64,000 bases of DNA from Metabacillus sp. B2-18 (GTDB taxonomy: Bacteria > Bacillota > Bacilli > Bacillales > Bacillaceae), in assembly GCF_021117275.1 (NCBI RefSeq), contig NZ_CP088245.1, positions 905,501 through 969,500 on the forward strand, read 5' to 3'. Shown here one piece after another: positions 19,551-28,188 of the stretch (positions are counted from its first letter, which is position 1; the number at the start of each line of letters is the position of its first letter). Position numbers and translations under genes: made by a program. The notes under the pieces are model-generated. The model was not told the origin of the DNA. It ran no database searches and was given only the letters and a program-made list of their open reading frames with translations.

Positions 19551-20744
19551 TTGTTTGTAGCAAATGATCAAAGAGGTAATCAACTTAATGTAGCAGAGAA
19601 AAAGTGGACAATTGAAAGGTTAAGAAAGATAAGAGAAAACAGCACTTTTATTTGCCCTCAATGTCAGAACGAATTAGATTTAAAAATTGGTTCAATCATA
19701 TCAGCACACTTTGCTCATAAAAAGCACTCTGACTGTCCGTCTAGTAAGGGAGGACCTGAAAGTCAGTATCATATGAGAGGAAAGCTTGAATTATATGATT
19801 GGCTTCAAATAGATGAAAATGTTATACATGTGGAACTAGAACCTTTTATAACGGATATTAAGCAGCGTCCAGACCTTTTAATCAACGATCATCAACAAAC
19901 CCTAGCAATAGAGTATCAATGCTCACCAATTGACTTAAACATACTTCAAAAGAGATCTGTTATGTATAAAAAAGCAAATATTCCTTTTCTATGGATTCTA
20001 GGTGGGAAGTTACTCAAAAGAACAGGAGAAAGATCATTTCAACTCTCACAGTTTCAATGGCGTTTTACAAGTAAAATGGAAGATGGCTCACTTATGATCT
20101 ATGCCTATTGTTCTAATATAAAAGCGTTTATCATTATAAGAACTATCATCCCATTTTCTTCTCAAGTTGTTTTTGCCAACCAGTCAATTATTCCTAAAGA
20201 AACAATATCGTTTACGCAGTTAATAAAACCGCAGTTTTGTCCCATAAATTTTTATGAAAATTGGTTTCATAAAGTTAGAACTTTTCGCTTAAAGCCTTTT
20301 CCATTTACTACGAAGCAAGCCAGTACTCTAAATCAATTCCTATATCAAACAAAGCACACTTCTCTTCTTTATCTTCCATCACACGCATTTCTACCCCTTA
20401 AATTCAACTACTTAATAGAATCACCTGTCTTTGTATGGCAAGGATGGGTGATGACGTTTATTGATGAAGTACCTTTAAACTCTACCTTTACCTTTCATTA
20501 TATTTATGAAAGAACCAAAAAAAAGGTAAAAGATCGATTACTCTCGGTTCGGGTTCTGCCACAAATAAATGTACACTATTCCCAAGTTATTTATGAATAC
20601 CTTGAAAAGCTCTCAGAGTTATCTTTTATCACTAAGGTAGAACACCATATATATATAAAACAGCAGACAACTAATTGGGTAATAACTATTGATGAATTAC
20701 TAAACCAGGATGAAGAGTTAATGAAAGAGCTAAAACGAGGATGA
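19551..20744 (+). CDS. coiA: CoiA, competence protein with nuclease-like domain
   Basis: About 397 residues. CoiA proteins act with RecA and DprA on incoming DNA during transformation. An N-terminal Cys2-type motif CPQCQ (near residue 33) is followed by a restriction-endonuclease-like core with RPDLLI and AIEYQ, matching a PD-(D/E)xK site (about 106-126). The start is TTG 19551, eight bases after AAAGGAGAGG; the in-frame GTG 11 codons earlier has no such site and lies upstream of it. Preceded by the cls terminator. Confidence 0.88.
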   Translation: MFVANDQRGNQLNVAEKKWTIERLRKIRENSTFICPQCQNELDLKIGSIISAHFAHKKHSDCPSSKGGPESQYHMRGKLELYDWLQIDENVIHVELEPFITDIKQRPDLLINDHQQTLAIEYQCSPIDLNILQKRSVMYKKANIPFLWILGGKLLKRTGERSFQLSQFQWRFTSKMEDGSLMIYAYCSNIKAFIIIRTIIPFSSQVVFANQSIIPKETISFTQLIKPQFCPINFYENWFHKVRTFRLKPFPFTTKQASTLNQFLYQTKHTSLLYLPSHAFLPLKFNYLIESPVFVWQGWVMTFIDEVPLNSTFTFHYIYERTKKKVKDRLLSVRVLPQINVHYSQVIYEYLEKLSELSFITKVEHHIYIKQQTTNWVITIDELLNQDEELMKELKRG

Positions 20745-20806
20745 TGTATAGCAATTATTTTTTTGAACACATTAAAAGGGAGATATTAACAACAAGAGGT
20801 GATCAT

Positions 20807-20980
20807 ATGTTTAATAAAAAGCGTAAACGTAATCCAGTTTTATTTATGGCATCTATGCTTGGAGTAGGTGCAGCTGCTTACTATTTGACAAAAGAAGCTA
20901 CACAGGGTGAAGATAGAGGTAGTAACAATCAAACATATCCATCTGAAAATCCTTTCGATTATATTGGGAAAGATTTTTAA
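20807..20980 (+). CDS. Small membrane protein behind coiA
   Basis: 57 residues. A basic N-terminus (FNKKRKRNP) is followed by one membrane segment with alternating Gly and Ala (about 11-30) and a polar tail. ATG 20807 follows AGAGGTGAT at the right distance, which makes the shorter reading more likely than one that starts inside coiA. No family assigned. It lies between coiA and pepF, 38 bases ahead of the latter. Confidence 0.6.
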   Translation: MFNKKRKRNPVLFMASMLGVGAAAYYLTKEATQGEDRGSNNQTYPSENPFDYIGKDF

Positions 20981-21018
20981 TTGGCTCATGCGGAGAAAAA
21001 ACTTCGGGAGGGATGGGT

Positions 21019-22947
21019 ATGAACAAGAAAAAAATGCTATCAATTATGACGGCATTAACACTCATGAGCTCAATGAATACAAGCTCCGCATACGCCATTA
21101 ATTTAAAAGGGGGAAATGGTATGTCAGAACAAGCGGCAGTGAAAAAATTACCTTCTAGAAATGAAATAAAAACAGAAGACACGTGGAGACTTGAGGACAT
21201 TTTTGAAACAGATGAAGCTTGGGAAAAAGAGTACAAAGAAATACAAGCAGCTTTACCTAAGTTGGCTGAATTCAAAGGAAAACTAAGTGAAAGTGCCAAT
21301 ACACTCTATGAAGCACTTTCTTATCAAGATGGTGTAATGGAGCGTTTAGGAAAGCTTTATACATACGCACATATGAGATACGACCAGGACACAACAAACT
21401 CCAAATACCAGGCACTAGATGATCGTGCAAAAAGCTTATATACACAGGCTTCTAGTTTAAGCTCTTACATTGTTCCTGAAATTCTTTCAATTGATGAAGA
21501 GAAGATAAAGCAATTTTTAGAAGAAAAAGAAGAACTGAAGCTGTATGAACATGCTCTTGATGAAATCAATCGCCAACGTCCACATGTTCTTTCTGCTGAA
21601 AAAGAAGAGCTATTAGCAGAAGCATCAGATGTCTTAGGCGCTGCAAGTAATACATTCGGAATGCTGAACAATGCCGATTTAACATTCCCGACAATTAAAG
21701 ATGAAAACGGAGAAGAGGTTGAAATTACTCATGGCCGCTATATCCGCTTTTTAGAAAGCGAAGACCGTAGAGTACGTGAAGAGGCATTTAAAGCCGTATA
21801 TAAAACGTATGGTGATTTTAAGAATACATTTGCTAGTACATTAAGTGGAACCGTTAAGAAAGATAATTTCAGTGCAAAGGTAAGAAATTATGAATCTGCA
21901 AGACAAGCTGCATTAAGCAGTGATAACATACCTGAATCTGTTTATGAAAACCTAGTTAGTACTATTCATGATCATTTAGATCTTCTTCAGCGCTATGTGA
22001 AGCTTCGTAAAGAGGTACTAAACCTTGATGAAGTTCATATGTATGATCTTTATACACCTCTTATTAAGGACGTCAAAATGGACGTTACCTATGATGAAGC
22101 AAAAGATTATATTCTAAAAGGACTTCAGCCACTTGGTGATGAATATATCTCGATTTTAGAAGAAGGCTTTGAAAACCGCTGGGTTGATGTTCATGAAAAT
22201 AAAGGAAAAAGAAGCGGTGCCTACTCATCAGGAGCATATGGAACAAATCCATACATCCTCATGAATTGGCAGGACAATGTAAATAATTTATTTACACTTG
22301 CGCATGAGTTTGGACATTCTGTTCACAGCTACTATACGCGCAAAGAGCAACCATATACATATGGAAATTACTCCATTTTCGTAGCGGAGGTTGCATCAAC
22401 GGCTAATGAAGCTTTATTAAATCACTACCTTTTAAATACAATTGATGATGAGAAAAAACGTTTGTACTTACTAAACCACTTCCTTGAAGGATTTAGAGGA
22501 ACTGTTTTCCGTCAAACAATGTTTGCTGAGTTTGAGCATATTATTCATCAAAAGGCACAAGAAGGTGAGTCGTTAACACCTGAATTACTAACTAAAACAT
22601 ATTATGATCTTAACAAAAAGTATTTTGGTGATGACATTGTTGTAGATGAAGAAATCGGCTTAGAGTGGGCTAGAATTCCACATTTCTACTACAATTATTA
22701 TGTGTATCAATATGCTACAGGCTACAGTGCTGCAACAGCTCTAAGTAACCAGATTTTAGAAGAAGGTCAACCTGCAGTTGATCGTTACTTAGAATTCCTA
22801 AAAGCAGGAAGCTCAGATTACCCGATTGAAGTTTTAAAGAAAGCCGGTGTTGATATGACATCTTCAGCACCAATTGAAGAAGCATGTAAAGTGTTTGAAG
22901 AGAAATTAAATGAAATGGAAGAGCTATTGGCTAAGGTTAAACAATAA
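21019..22947 (+). CDS. pepF: Oligoendopeptidase F, M3 metallopeptidase, with a possible second start
   Basis: M3B zinc peptidase that cuts short oligopeptides. The site HEFGHS is at His395/Glu396/His399 counted from ATG 21121. Two starts each have a ribosome site. ATG 21019 follows GGGAGGG and adds a 34-residue, signal-peptide-like leader ending in SSAYA. ATG 21121 follows AAAGGGGG and gives the usual cytoplasmic form beginning MSEQAAVKKLP (608 residues). Both may be used. It lies beside coiA as in B. subtilis (yjbG) and is followed by a terminator. Confidence 0.92.
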   Translation: MNKKKMLSIMTALTLMSSMNTSSAYAINLKGGNGMSEQAAVKKLPSRNEIKTEDTWRLEDIFETDEAWEKEYKEIQAALPKLAEFKGKLSESANTLYEALSYQDGVMERLGKLYTYAHMRYDQDTTNSKYQALDDRAKSLYTQASSLSSYIVPEILSIDEEKIKQFLEEKEELKLYEHALDEINRQRPHVLSAEKEELLAEASDVLGAASNTFGMLNNADLTFPTIKDENGEEVEITHGRYIRFLESEDRRVREEAFKAVYKTYGDFKNTFASTLSGTVKKDNFSAKVRNYESARQAALSSDNIPESVYENLVSTIHDHLDLLQRYVKLRKEVLNLDEVHMYDLYTPLIKDVKMDVTYDEAKDYILKGLQPLGDEYISILEEGFENRWVDVHENKGKRSGAYSSGAYGTNPYILMNWQDNVNNLFTLAHEFGHSVHSYYTRKEQPYTYGNYSIFVAEVASTANEALLNHYLLNTIDDEKKRLYLLNHFLEGFRGTVFRQTMFAEFEHIIHQKAQEGESLTPELLTKTYYDLNKKYFGDDIVVDEEIGLEWARIPHFYYNYYVYQYATGYSAATALSNQILEEGQPAVDRYLEFLKAGSSDYPIEVLKKAGVDMTSSAPIEEACKVFEEKLNEMEELLAKVKQ

Positions 22948-22959
22948 TTAAGCTACATG

Positions 22960-22998
22960 AAAAAGGAATGTGCCATTTATGTGCACATTCCTTTTTCC
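22960..22998. terminator. Terminator after pepF
   Basis: 14-bp arms AAAAAGGAATGTGC (22960-22973) and the complement (22983-22996), with A and T runs. It may also end the small minus-strand gene that begins beyond it. Confidence 0.9.
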
Positions 22999-22999
22999 A

Positions 23000-23173
23000 T
23001 TAAAAGCCTCTAAACGTTTTCCTATGATTAATAAAATAAAGTGTAACAAAAATTGAGATCAATAATAATGGAGATGTGATATAAAGAGGGACAAGATTCA
23101 TGAACCCTAATACATTAATGAAGAATAACACAATCGTAAGCACTGTGAGCAATACAATCCATCTTAGCTTCAC
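23000..23173 (-). CDS. 57-residue membrane protein
   Basis: Found by reading the minus strand. GTG at 23173 follows AAGGAGG with a six-base gap, and the frame is open for 57 codons to TAA at 23002-23000. The protein has two hydrophobic segments (about 5-25 and 30-48) and a basic tail HRKTFRGF. The ribosome site, uniform hydrophobic pattern and placement against the pepF terminator support a real gene. I do not know its function. Confidence 0.75.
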   Translation of the reverse strand: MKLRWIVLLTVLTIVLFFINVLGFMNLVPLYITSPLLLISIFVTLYFINHRKTFRGF

Positions 23174-23302
23174 ATATATCCTCCTTGTCTATTTTCTATT
23201 TATTATTGTATATGTTTTTATCTTCTACATTATCCATTAAGTTGAGACGAGTTCTTTTTAAGCACAAAACAATATAAGTAGAAATTATTCTAAGATAATA
23301 GG

Positions 23303-23323
23303 TTTTGTGACATTTTTGTGAAA
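23303..23323 (+). promoter_or_regulatory. ResD-like direct repeats upstream of roxS
   Basis: TTTTGTGACA and TTTTTGTGAAA lie in tandem about 50-70 bases before the predicted RNA start. They resemble the TTTGTGAA-type elements bound by the response regulator ResD, which activates roxS in B. subtilis. Confidence 0.55.
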
Positions 23324-23337
23324 AAGAAGTATCGCAC

Positions 23338-23367
23338 TTGTCAATAGTCGACATATTTTGATATATT
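23338..23367 (+). promoter_or_regulatory. Promoter of roxS
   Basis: TTGTCA (23338-23343), an 18-base spacer and TATATT (23362-23367); an alternative -10 box TATTAT lies at 23364-23369. Confidence 0.6.
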
Positions 23368-23372
23368 ATAGA

Positions 23373-23388
23373 TGTGAAATTAATCACA
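23373..23388 (+). promoter_or_regulatory. Rex-like operator at the roxS start site
   Basis: TGTGAAATTAATCACA is an inverted repeat of TGTGA/TCACA around six bases, close to the Rex (NADH/NAD sensor) site. It overlaps the predicted start, as expected of a repressor; Rex represses roxS in B. subtilis. Confidence 0.55.
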
Positions 23389-23493
23389 AACAAACATTTA
23401 CCCCTTTGTTTGACCGTGAAAAATTTCTCCCATCCCCTTTGTTGTCGTTAAGACATAAAAAGAAGACCCTTTACTTTGTATGGGGTCTTTTTA
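23374..23493 (+). ncRNA. roxS: RoxS/RsaE regulatory RNA
   Basis: About 120 nt from the predicted start to the T run. The central part carries the conserved RsaE core: ACCCCTTTGTTTGA, then GTGAAAAATTTCTCCCAT, then CCCCTTTGTTG. These C-rich, single-stranded stretches pair with Shine-Dalgarno regions of central-metabolism mRNAs. The terminator is AAGACCC (23463-23469) with GGGTCTT (23483-23489) and a T run. The location after pepF and before spxH also fits B. subtilis RoxS. Its role is redox and NO-responsive control of the TCA cycle and respiration. Confidence 0.92.
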
Positions 23494-23510
23494 TTTTGCC
23501 TCGAAAATAA

Positions 23511-23947
23511 GAATCGGAGATAAACCGTTTGAAATCGAAGATAAAGGTTCAGGAATCGAAGATAAATTGTTTAAAATCGTAGATAAAGTTTCAGGAATCG
23601 GAGATAAACCGTTTAAAATCGAAGATAAAGGTTCAGGAATCGAAGATAAACCGTTTAAAATCGAAGATAGCGGTTCAAGAATCGGAGATAACATTCACAA
23701 TCGAAGATAAAAGTCTAAGAATCGAAGATAAACCGTCCAAAATCGAAGATAAAGGTTCAAGAATCGGAGATAACATTCGCAATCGAAGATAAAAGTCTAA
23801 GAATCGGAGATAAACCGTCCCAAATCGAAGATAAAAGTTCAAGAATCGAAGATAAACCACTCGAAATCGAAGATAAACCACTCGAAACCGAAGATAAGAC
23901 CTCAAGACCCGCGGATAAACCTATTAAAATTGCGGTTAAGACCCAAA
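23511..23947. repeat. Tandem array of about 21 units of 21 bp
   Basis: Consensus RAATCGAAGATAAA plus a 7-base tail. Tails alternate between CCGTTTA-like and GGTTCAG-like types, which gives a 42-bp higher-order repeat. Seventeen units are 21 bp and four are 20 bp (units 9, 10, 13 and 14). Units at the right end are more degenerate. No ribosome site precedes any frame through the array. It begins 17 bases after the roxS terminator. Confidence 0.85.
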
Positions 23948-24171
23948 ACAATCAACTAATTAGAGGGAAATCACTTATATTTTAATAGAAATAAACCCTA
24001 TATCGTAAACAAATCCATGAAATACATAAAAACATGAGCATTCTCCTTATAAAGTAACGGCCTCCTTGCACACCCTCCCCCTCATTTCATCCTCGCCAGC
24101 TCTCTTATAACTCTGCTATTCTAGTAGTATCAAATCAAATCAGGTTTTAAGAGGGAAGGGAGCTCGTAACA

Positions 24172-24609
24172 ATGGAAGTAACAAGTATACATCCTGCAGT
24201 TGCTGTGATTATTTTTGACGAAGAAGGTCGAGTGCTTTTGCAAAAACGACGAGATGTTGGGTTATGGGGAATTCCTTCGGGTCATGTAGAGCCTGGTGAG
24301 ACGGTGGAGGCTGCTGCGAAACGCGAAGTACTTGAGGAAACAGGCTTACATATTGAAGTTGATAAGCTCATTGGCGTTTATTCTGATCCAGCTTCACAGG
24401 TTTTTCACTATCCAGATGGGCGAGTGGTTCATTTTATCACCACCTATTTTTCAGCGGCTATATCTGGTGGTGAGCTTGAAGTAAACGAGTCAGAATCCTT
24501 AGAAATAAAGTTCTTTCCACCTTCTAATTTGCCAAACGAATTACTAAATATGCACCCTAACTGGTTAATAGATGCTCTGGAAAAACAGGAGGCTGCATTC
24601 ATTAGATAA
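24172..24609 (+). CDS. Nudix hydrolase
   Basis: 145 residues with a complete Nudix box: G-x5-E-x7-REVLEETG around residues 38-60 (GHVEPGE...REVLEETGL). Such enzymes hydrolyse nucleoside diphosphate derivatives; the exact substrate cannot be read from sequence. ATG 24172 follows GAGGGAAGGGAG. It is transcribed towards spxH, with a bidirectional terminator between, and sits behind the 21-bp array. No operon partner. Confidence 0.88.
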   Translation: MEVTSIHPAVAVIIFDEEGRVLLQKRRDVGLWGIPSGHVEPGETVEAAAKREVLEETGLHIEVDKLIGVYSDPASQVFHYPDGRVVHFITTYFSAAISGGELEVNESESLEIKFFPPSNLPNELLNMHPNWLIDALEKQEAAFIR

Positions 24610-24696
24610 TCCCGGGCTCAATTCTCTTACGCAGAAGCGTCATTTCACCAATTGTTTGCCCCTGTAAAAGTTCAGCTCCATCAACAACAGACGCAA

Positions 24697-24727
24697 AAAA
24701 AGGAATGGCGTCATACCATTCCTTTTT
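24697..24727. terminator. Bidirectional terminator between the Nudix gene and spxH
   Basis: AAAAAGGAATGG (24697-24708) and the complement (24716-24727) with flanking A and T runs. Confidence 0.8.
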
Positions 24728-24731
24728 ATTA

Positions 24732-25607
24732 TTACCCTATATATCTCCAGAAAGTACCGTGTTTTGCTTGTACCTTTTCAACAGTTTGAGATAGAACTAA
24801 TTTTTTTAATGTTTTTTCAACATCAGCTATTGTCATATTATATACCGATGCTATTTCAGCAGTGGCAACAAATTGGTAGTGAGCTAGGAATGCTTCTAAT
24901 GGAGGGGTGTGGGAAGGCTTAATATCATCGCCCACCATTTCTTTTAAGACTTGAACATATAAATCATACGTATAAATGCCTGTTATTTTTAAGCCTTCTC
25001 TTTCTACCTCTTCACTGAAAAAAGCAAGTGTAGGGATTTCCTGGACATCCATTTCAGAAGTGATTTTCAAGTCACATTGCAAAGCTTTTGCTGAGCTTTC
25101 TGAATGAAGGTCTTTTCTGAATTCATTGACGTCAAGTCCGACATCTTTTGCGATTTCAACTAAAATTTCTTCATCTGAAACATTTTGACTTTCAATAAAT
25201 AGTACTTCCTGCAGCTTTCTCATAAATTTAAGAGCTGCTTTTCGTCCTTGAAGTTCAGCTGATTTTATTGCTAGTGAAGCTGTGTATGGACTTGATAATG
25301 GATTTTTTAGCCACACATTTCCATCACATGACATTCCAGTACGACTGCCTGTTTTTTCCCAGGCCTGTGCAAGCTTTTCAGGTTTTTTTCTTTTTGAAAC
25401 GTTTAGTGTTGCAAGACGGCCGCTGATAATATATTTTAGCGTGAAAAGTCGTCCGTATTCTATTTGTAATTTTTTTATGATTGGTTCCAAGGCCCAGCAT
25501 TCAGGGCATAAAGGGTCAACAAACATATAGATTTCCAATGGCTTATCAGGGTGACCGTTACAGTGTGAGAAAAAGAGGGAGATGTTTTTATTCTCATGAT
25601 GTCCCAT
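24732..25607 (-). CDS. spxH: SpxH (YjbH), adaptor for ClpXP degradation of Spx
   Basis: 291 residues of the DsbA-like thioredoxin fold, with Cys34-Pro-Glu-Cys37 and a His/Cys-rich N-terminus ([19 protein letters not shown]). It binds the Spx C-terminus and presents it to ClpXP; in B. subtilis it senses oxidative stress or aggregates. I start it at ATG 25607, eight bases after GAGGG; a TTG just before is possible. It overlaps the end of yjbI by 14 bases, so the two are translationally coupled. Spx itself is encoded 9 kb away. Confidence 0.93.
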   Translation of the reverse strand: MGHHENKNISLFFSHCNGHPDKPLEIYMFVDPLCPECWALEPIIKKLQIEYGRLFTLKYIISGRLATLNVSKRKKPEKLAQAWEKTGSRTGMSCDGNVWLKNPLSSPYTASLAIKSAELQGRKAALKFMRKLQEVLFIESQNVSDEEILVEIAKDVGLDVNEFRKDLHSESSAKALQCDLKITSEMDVQEIPTLAFFSEEVEREGLKITGIYTYDLYVQVLKEMVGDDIKPSHTPPLEAFLAHYQFVATAEIASVYNMTIADVEKTLKKLVLSQTVEKVQAKHGTFWRYIG

Positions 25608-26004
25608 CAAGATATCCCTCTTTACTGTCTGGTGAATTCACCATATGTTCAGCAGTAAGTTTTAAGCGGTGCAATAGAAAGTCCTTTACTTCCCCCTCGA
25701 GTTGAACTTCCTTCATTGCTTTCTCCATACAAGCAATCCATGCTTTTGCTCTTGAAGGTGTGATTTCAAAAGGAAGATGTCTTGCTCTGAGCATCGGATG
25801 GCCGTGTTCCTCGGTGTATTCTTGAGGGCCACCTAAGTACTGTGTGAGAAATTGCTTTTGCTTTCGTGCTGTTTCAGTTAAATCATCTGGAAAAATGGGA
25901 GACAATAACGGATGTTTTTGTACGTTTCCATAAAAGGTATCAACAAGCTGCGAAAGAGTTTCTGCTCCTATCGCCTCATAGGGTGTTAGATTTTGATTCG
26001 TCAC
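25594..26004 (-). CDS. yjbI: YjbI, truncated haemoglobin (group II/O)
   Basis: 136 residues. The group II truncated-haemoglobin fold is shown by PIFPDD near residue 36, the proximal-histidine motif [11 protein letters not shown] (about 67-77) and the conserved Trp in AKAWIACM. Family members bind O2 or NO and protect against oxidative and nitrosative stress. The GTG start follows AAGGAGATATC. First gene of the yjbI-spxH operon. About 310 bases upstream hold no gene, only AT-rich DNA and the cwlQ terminator. Confidence 0.93.
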   Translation of the reverse strand: MTNQNLTPYEAIGAETLSQLVDTFYGNVQKHPLLSPIFPDDLTETARKQKQFLTQYLGGPQEYTEEHGHPMLRARHLPFEITPSRAKAWIACMEKAMKEVQLEGEVKDFLLHRLKLTAEHMVNSPDSKEGYLDGTS

Positions 26005-26317
26005 GTTGATATCTCCTTTTCAAATTGCTAATGTTATTCTAATAAACGCAAAGTTTGTTATTGGAAAATGAATAGAAGAATGTTTATATATCAAAGAGTT
26101 TCACATCTATTAGGATAATATGACTACTTCAGCTTGCGTTATGTAAATTCATTTTAACAAGCACTTCTATATATCTCAAACAAACCGCTCTCATAATAGG
26201 ATATTTACCATTATTGTATGTTATTGGAGTTATTGTATGTGTTTCTTTAAAGGGGTATAGAACAATTCTTTAAACAAAAAAAGAGCCTCAAAAAAAGAGC
26301 CTCTTTTAAACAGTCAA
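26005..26317. other. Intergenic region between yjbI and cwlQ
   Basis: No supported gene. Upstream region of the yjbI-spxH operon; the 26276-26307 part is the cwlQ terminator. I see no clear regulatory motif in the remainder. Confidence 0.5.
26276..26307 (-). terminator. Terminator after cwlQ
   Basis: On the minus strand AAAAGAGGCTC, a T-rich loop, then GAGGCTCTTTT with one central mismatch, followed by more T residues. Confidence 0.65.
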
Positions 26318-26953
26318 TTATACATTATAAGTAGAAGTGATTTTACGAACGTAATTTTGTGTTTCTTTAAAAGGAGGTATACCGCCATACTTATCAACGT
26401 TTCCAGGTCCTGCATTATAGGCAGCTAGTGCAAGTTTTACATCTCCGTTATATCTCGATAGCATCTGTTTTAAATATTTTGTTCCACCTTCAACGTTTTG
26501 CGCCGCATCGTAAGGATCGTTTACACCAAGAGAGCGGGCAGTAGCCGGCATTAATTGCATAAGTCCCATTGCACCAGCGTAGCTTTTGGCAGTAGGATTA
26601 AATCCGGATTCCTGCTTGATAACTGCACGAATTAATTTCTCATCTACTCCGTACTTGGTGGCAGCCTGACGAATAATCTCGTCGATAGAGCCAGATGCAA
26701 TCGGCCCTGATGTTTCTTTAACAGAAGTTGTTTTTGTTACAACTGGTGAGTTTAAGATCATTCTAGGTAAATCTGCTAAAACAGATGAATTATTTGTTGT
26801 TGCACTTGAAGTTGAGGGATTAATAAAAGATTTTAATAAATCCTGAAAAGTTGTATCAAAGGTTGAATCTTTTGTTTGGGTTGGTGTTGTATTGAAATTT
26901 TGCAATGCCTGTAGTTCAAGCATTGTTTTATAATATCTTGCTTTAATATCCAA
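26318..26953 (-). CDS. cwlQ: CwlQ (YjbJ), lytic transglycosylase/muramidase
   Basis: 211 residues. A Ser/Thr-rich linker region (about 20-85) precedes an SLT domain (about 88-205). The catalytic Glu115 is in KQESG, followed by [10 protein letters not shown] and [11 protein letters not shown]. subtilis CwlQ has both muramidase and lytic transglycosylase activity on peptidoglycan. No clear signal peptide is seen, as in the B. subtilis protein. The likely start is TTG 26953 behind GGGG, six bases after the yjbK stop; an ATG 10 codons further lacks a ribosome site. Confidence 0.88.
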   Translation of the reverse strand: MDIKARYYKTMLELQALQNFNTTPTQTKDSTFDTTFQDLLKSFINPSTSSATTNNSSVLADLPRMILNSPVVTKTTSVKETSGPIASGSIDEIIRQAATKYGVDEKLIRAVIKQESGFNPTAKSYAGAMGLMQLMPATARSLGVNDPYDAAQNVEGGTKYLKQMLSRYNGDVKLALAAYNAGPGNVDKYGGIPPFKETQNYVRKITSTYNV

Positions 26954-26958
26954 GATTC

Positions 26959-27543
26959 TTACCCCATCTCACTATATTTTTGTTCATAAAAACGGCGAAT
27001 CTTATTTTTTGTTAGTCTAATTGGAATGTGAAGGTCATGTAGAAGTTGATGGAAGACCTTTTTTCCGATTTCTTCATCTTTTGCTTCATATTCAAGCTCA
27101 TAATCCTCTACTGTTAAATATCGGCTATGATCTAAAACTATTAAACCGTTTTGATAATTTTTTTCTGCACGGCGTGTTGATAAAGAGCCAAAATAAGTTA
27201 TTTTGTTAACATCGATGTCTAATTGAAGCAGACGATCAACAACTTCGCCATTTACGAGTTCACCAGTTTTCATCATGCTATCAGCCATTTCGTCTGATAA
27301 CGTTTGATGTGTTTCGAGTAAGCCAACTGTAGCAGGTTCTTTTAAAGTCATAACAAATTTATTTTGCTTTCTTCTTATTCGCAAAGCTGCTCCGAGTGCC
27401 TTTAACGAAAAATCAGGTGTATCAAAATAATGATTTTCCTGCTCGAAAAAATCATGTTCCTCTATTTTAAATGTTTCTTTTATTTTGGAATATTCATCTT
27501 TTGTTAAAAGATTCTTAAATTCTATTTCAATTTCTTGTGACAT
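26959..27543 (-). CDS. yjbK: YjbK, CYTH-domain protein
   Basis: 194 residues of the CYTH (CyaB/thiamine triphosphatase) family. The signature EIEIEFK is at the N-terminus, then the ALRIRRK strand and DYELEYEAK. These enzymes use a tunnel of acidic and basic residues to act on triphosphate groups, often releasing Pi from inorganic or organic triphosphates. The start is ATG 27543 with AGAGGT upstream; a longer reading lacks support. It is co-transcribed with cwlQ and divergent from yjbL. Confidence 0.87.
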   Translation of the reverse strand: MSQEIEIEFKNLLTKDEYSKIKETFKIEEHDFFEQENHYFDTPDFSLKALGAALRIRRKQNKFVMTLKEPATVGLLETHQTLSDEMADSMMKTGELVNGEVVDRLLQLDIDVNKITYFGSLSTRRAEKNYQNGLIVLDHSRYLTVEDYELEYEAKDEEIGKKVFHQLLHDLHIPIRLTKNKIRRFYEQKYSEMG

Positions 27544-27692
27544 ACAGGATAGACCTCTCTTATCAAATTGTTTAGGGTAAGACAAAAAACGATCTCTTTC
27601 TATTATCTCTTGAATTTAAATAGACCGCAATGTTATCAAGTGACTTTTTAATATGGTAAAATAATCTTGGATTGTAATGGAAGGAGATAGTT

Positions 27693-28070
27693 ATGAATAC
27701 TAGAATCGAATTAAATAAAGCAACATTAGAAAACAACATACTTTTATTAGAAGCAACAGAAATAAAAACTCAACTACAGGATGTAGAAGCGAAGGGACAA
27801 ATGCTTGTTGATTCGGATCATCTAGCGTTTATTTACATATTAGAGTCTGGTGATGAATTTGTCTATGCTAGTTTACCTGACAGTATTTGGCCTCACTTAA
27901 AGGAAGCATTGGATAAAGAGATAAAAATTGAACTAAAATTAAACAATGAGCAGATTGAGCTAGTTAACCTTATAGATGAATTAAGTTATTTGTTAGAGAA
28001 CATCAAAGATAATGCAAACTATGGTGAAGAAATGGAAAACAAAGTTGTTGAAATCTTTGCCTTAGCTTAG
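27693..28070 (+). CDS. yjbL: YjbL, UPF0738 family protein
   Basis: 125-residue soluble acidic protein, alike in length and context to B. subtilis YjbL (UPF0738). It has no catalytic motif that I can name. The start follows GGAAGGAGAT. It precedes sasB by about 120 bases without an obvious terminator, so it may share a transcript with sasB-nadF-yjbO. The family is restricted to Bacillales as far as I know. Confidence 0.82.
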   Translation: MNTRIELNKATLENNILLLEATEIKTQLQDVEAKGQMLVDSDHLAFIYILESGDEFVYASLPDSIWPHLKEALDKEIKIELKLNNEQIELVNLIDELSYLLENIKDNANYGEEMENKVVEIFALA

Positions 28071-28188
28071 TCCAGGGTTTGCACTGGTGAGGCTATTAGG
28101 CTTTATTTCAATAACTTTGTTTCACAGCTTTAATGATATGAACATGTCTATTGGAACAGCAACAGGTGGTCGTGTTAGGGGGATGCAT

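Noticed and set aside
20898..21299. 133-codon frame antisense to pepF
   Set aside because: Mirror of the coding strand of a well-supported gene; no ribosome site.
23480..23951. Open frames in the 21-bp array (repeating IEDKPFK-like peptide)
   Set aside because: The 21-bp period keeps frames open by chance; no ribosome site, and several strands and frames are open at once.
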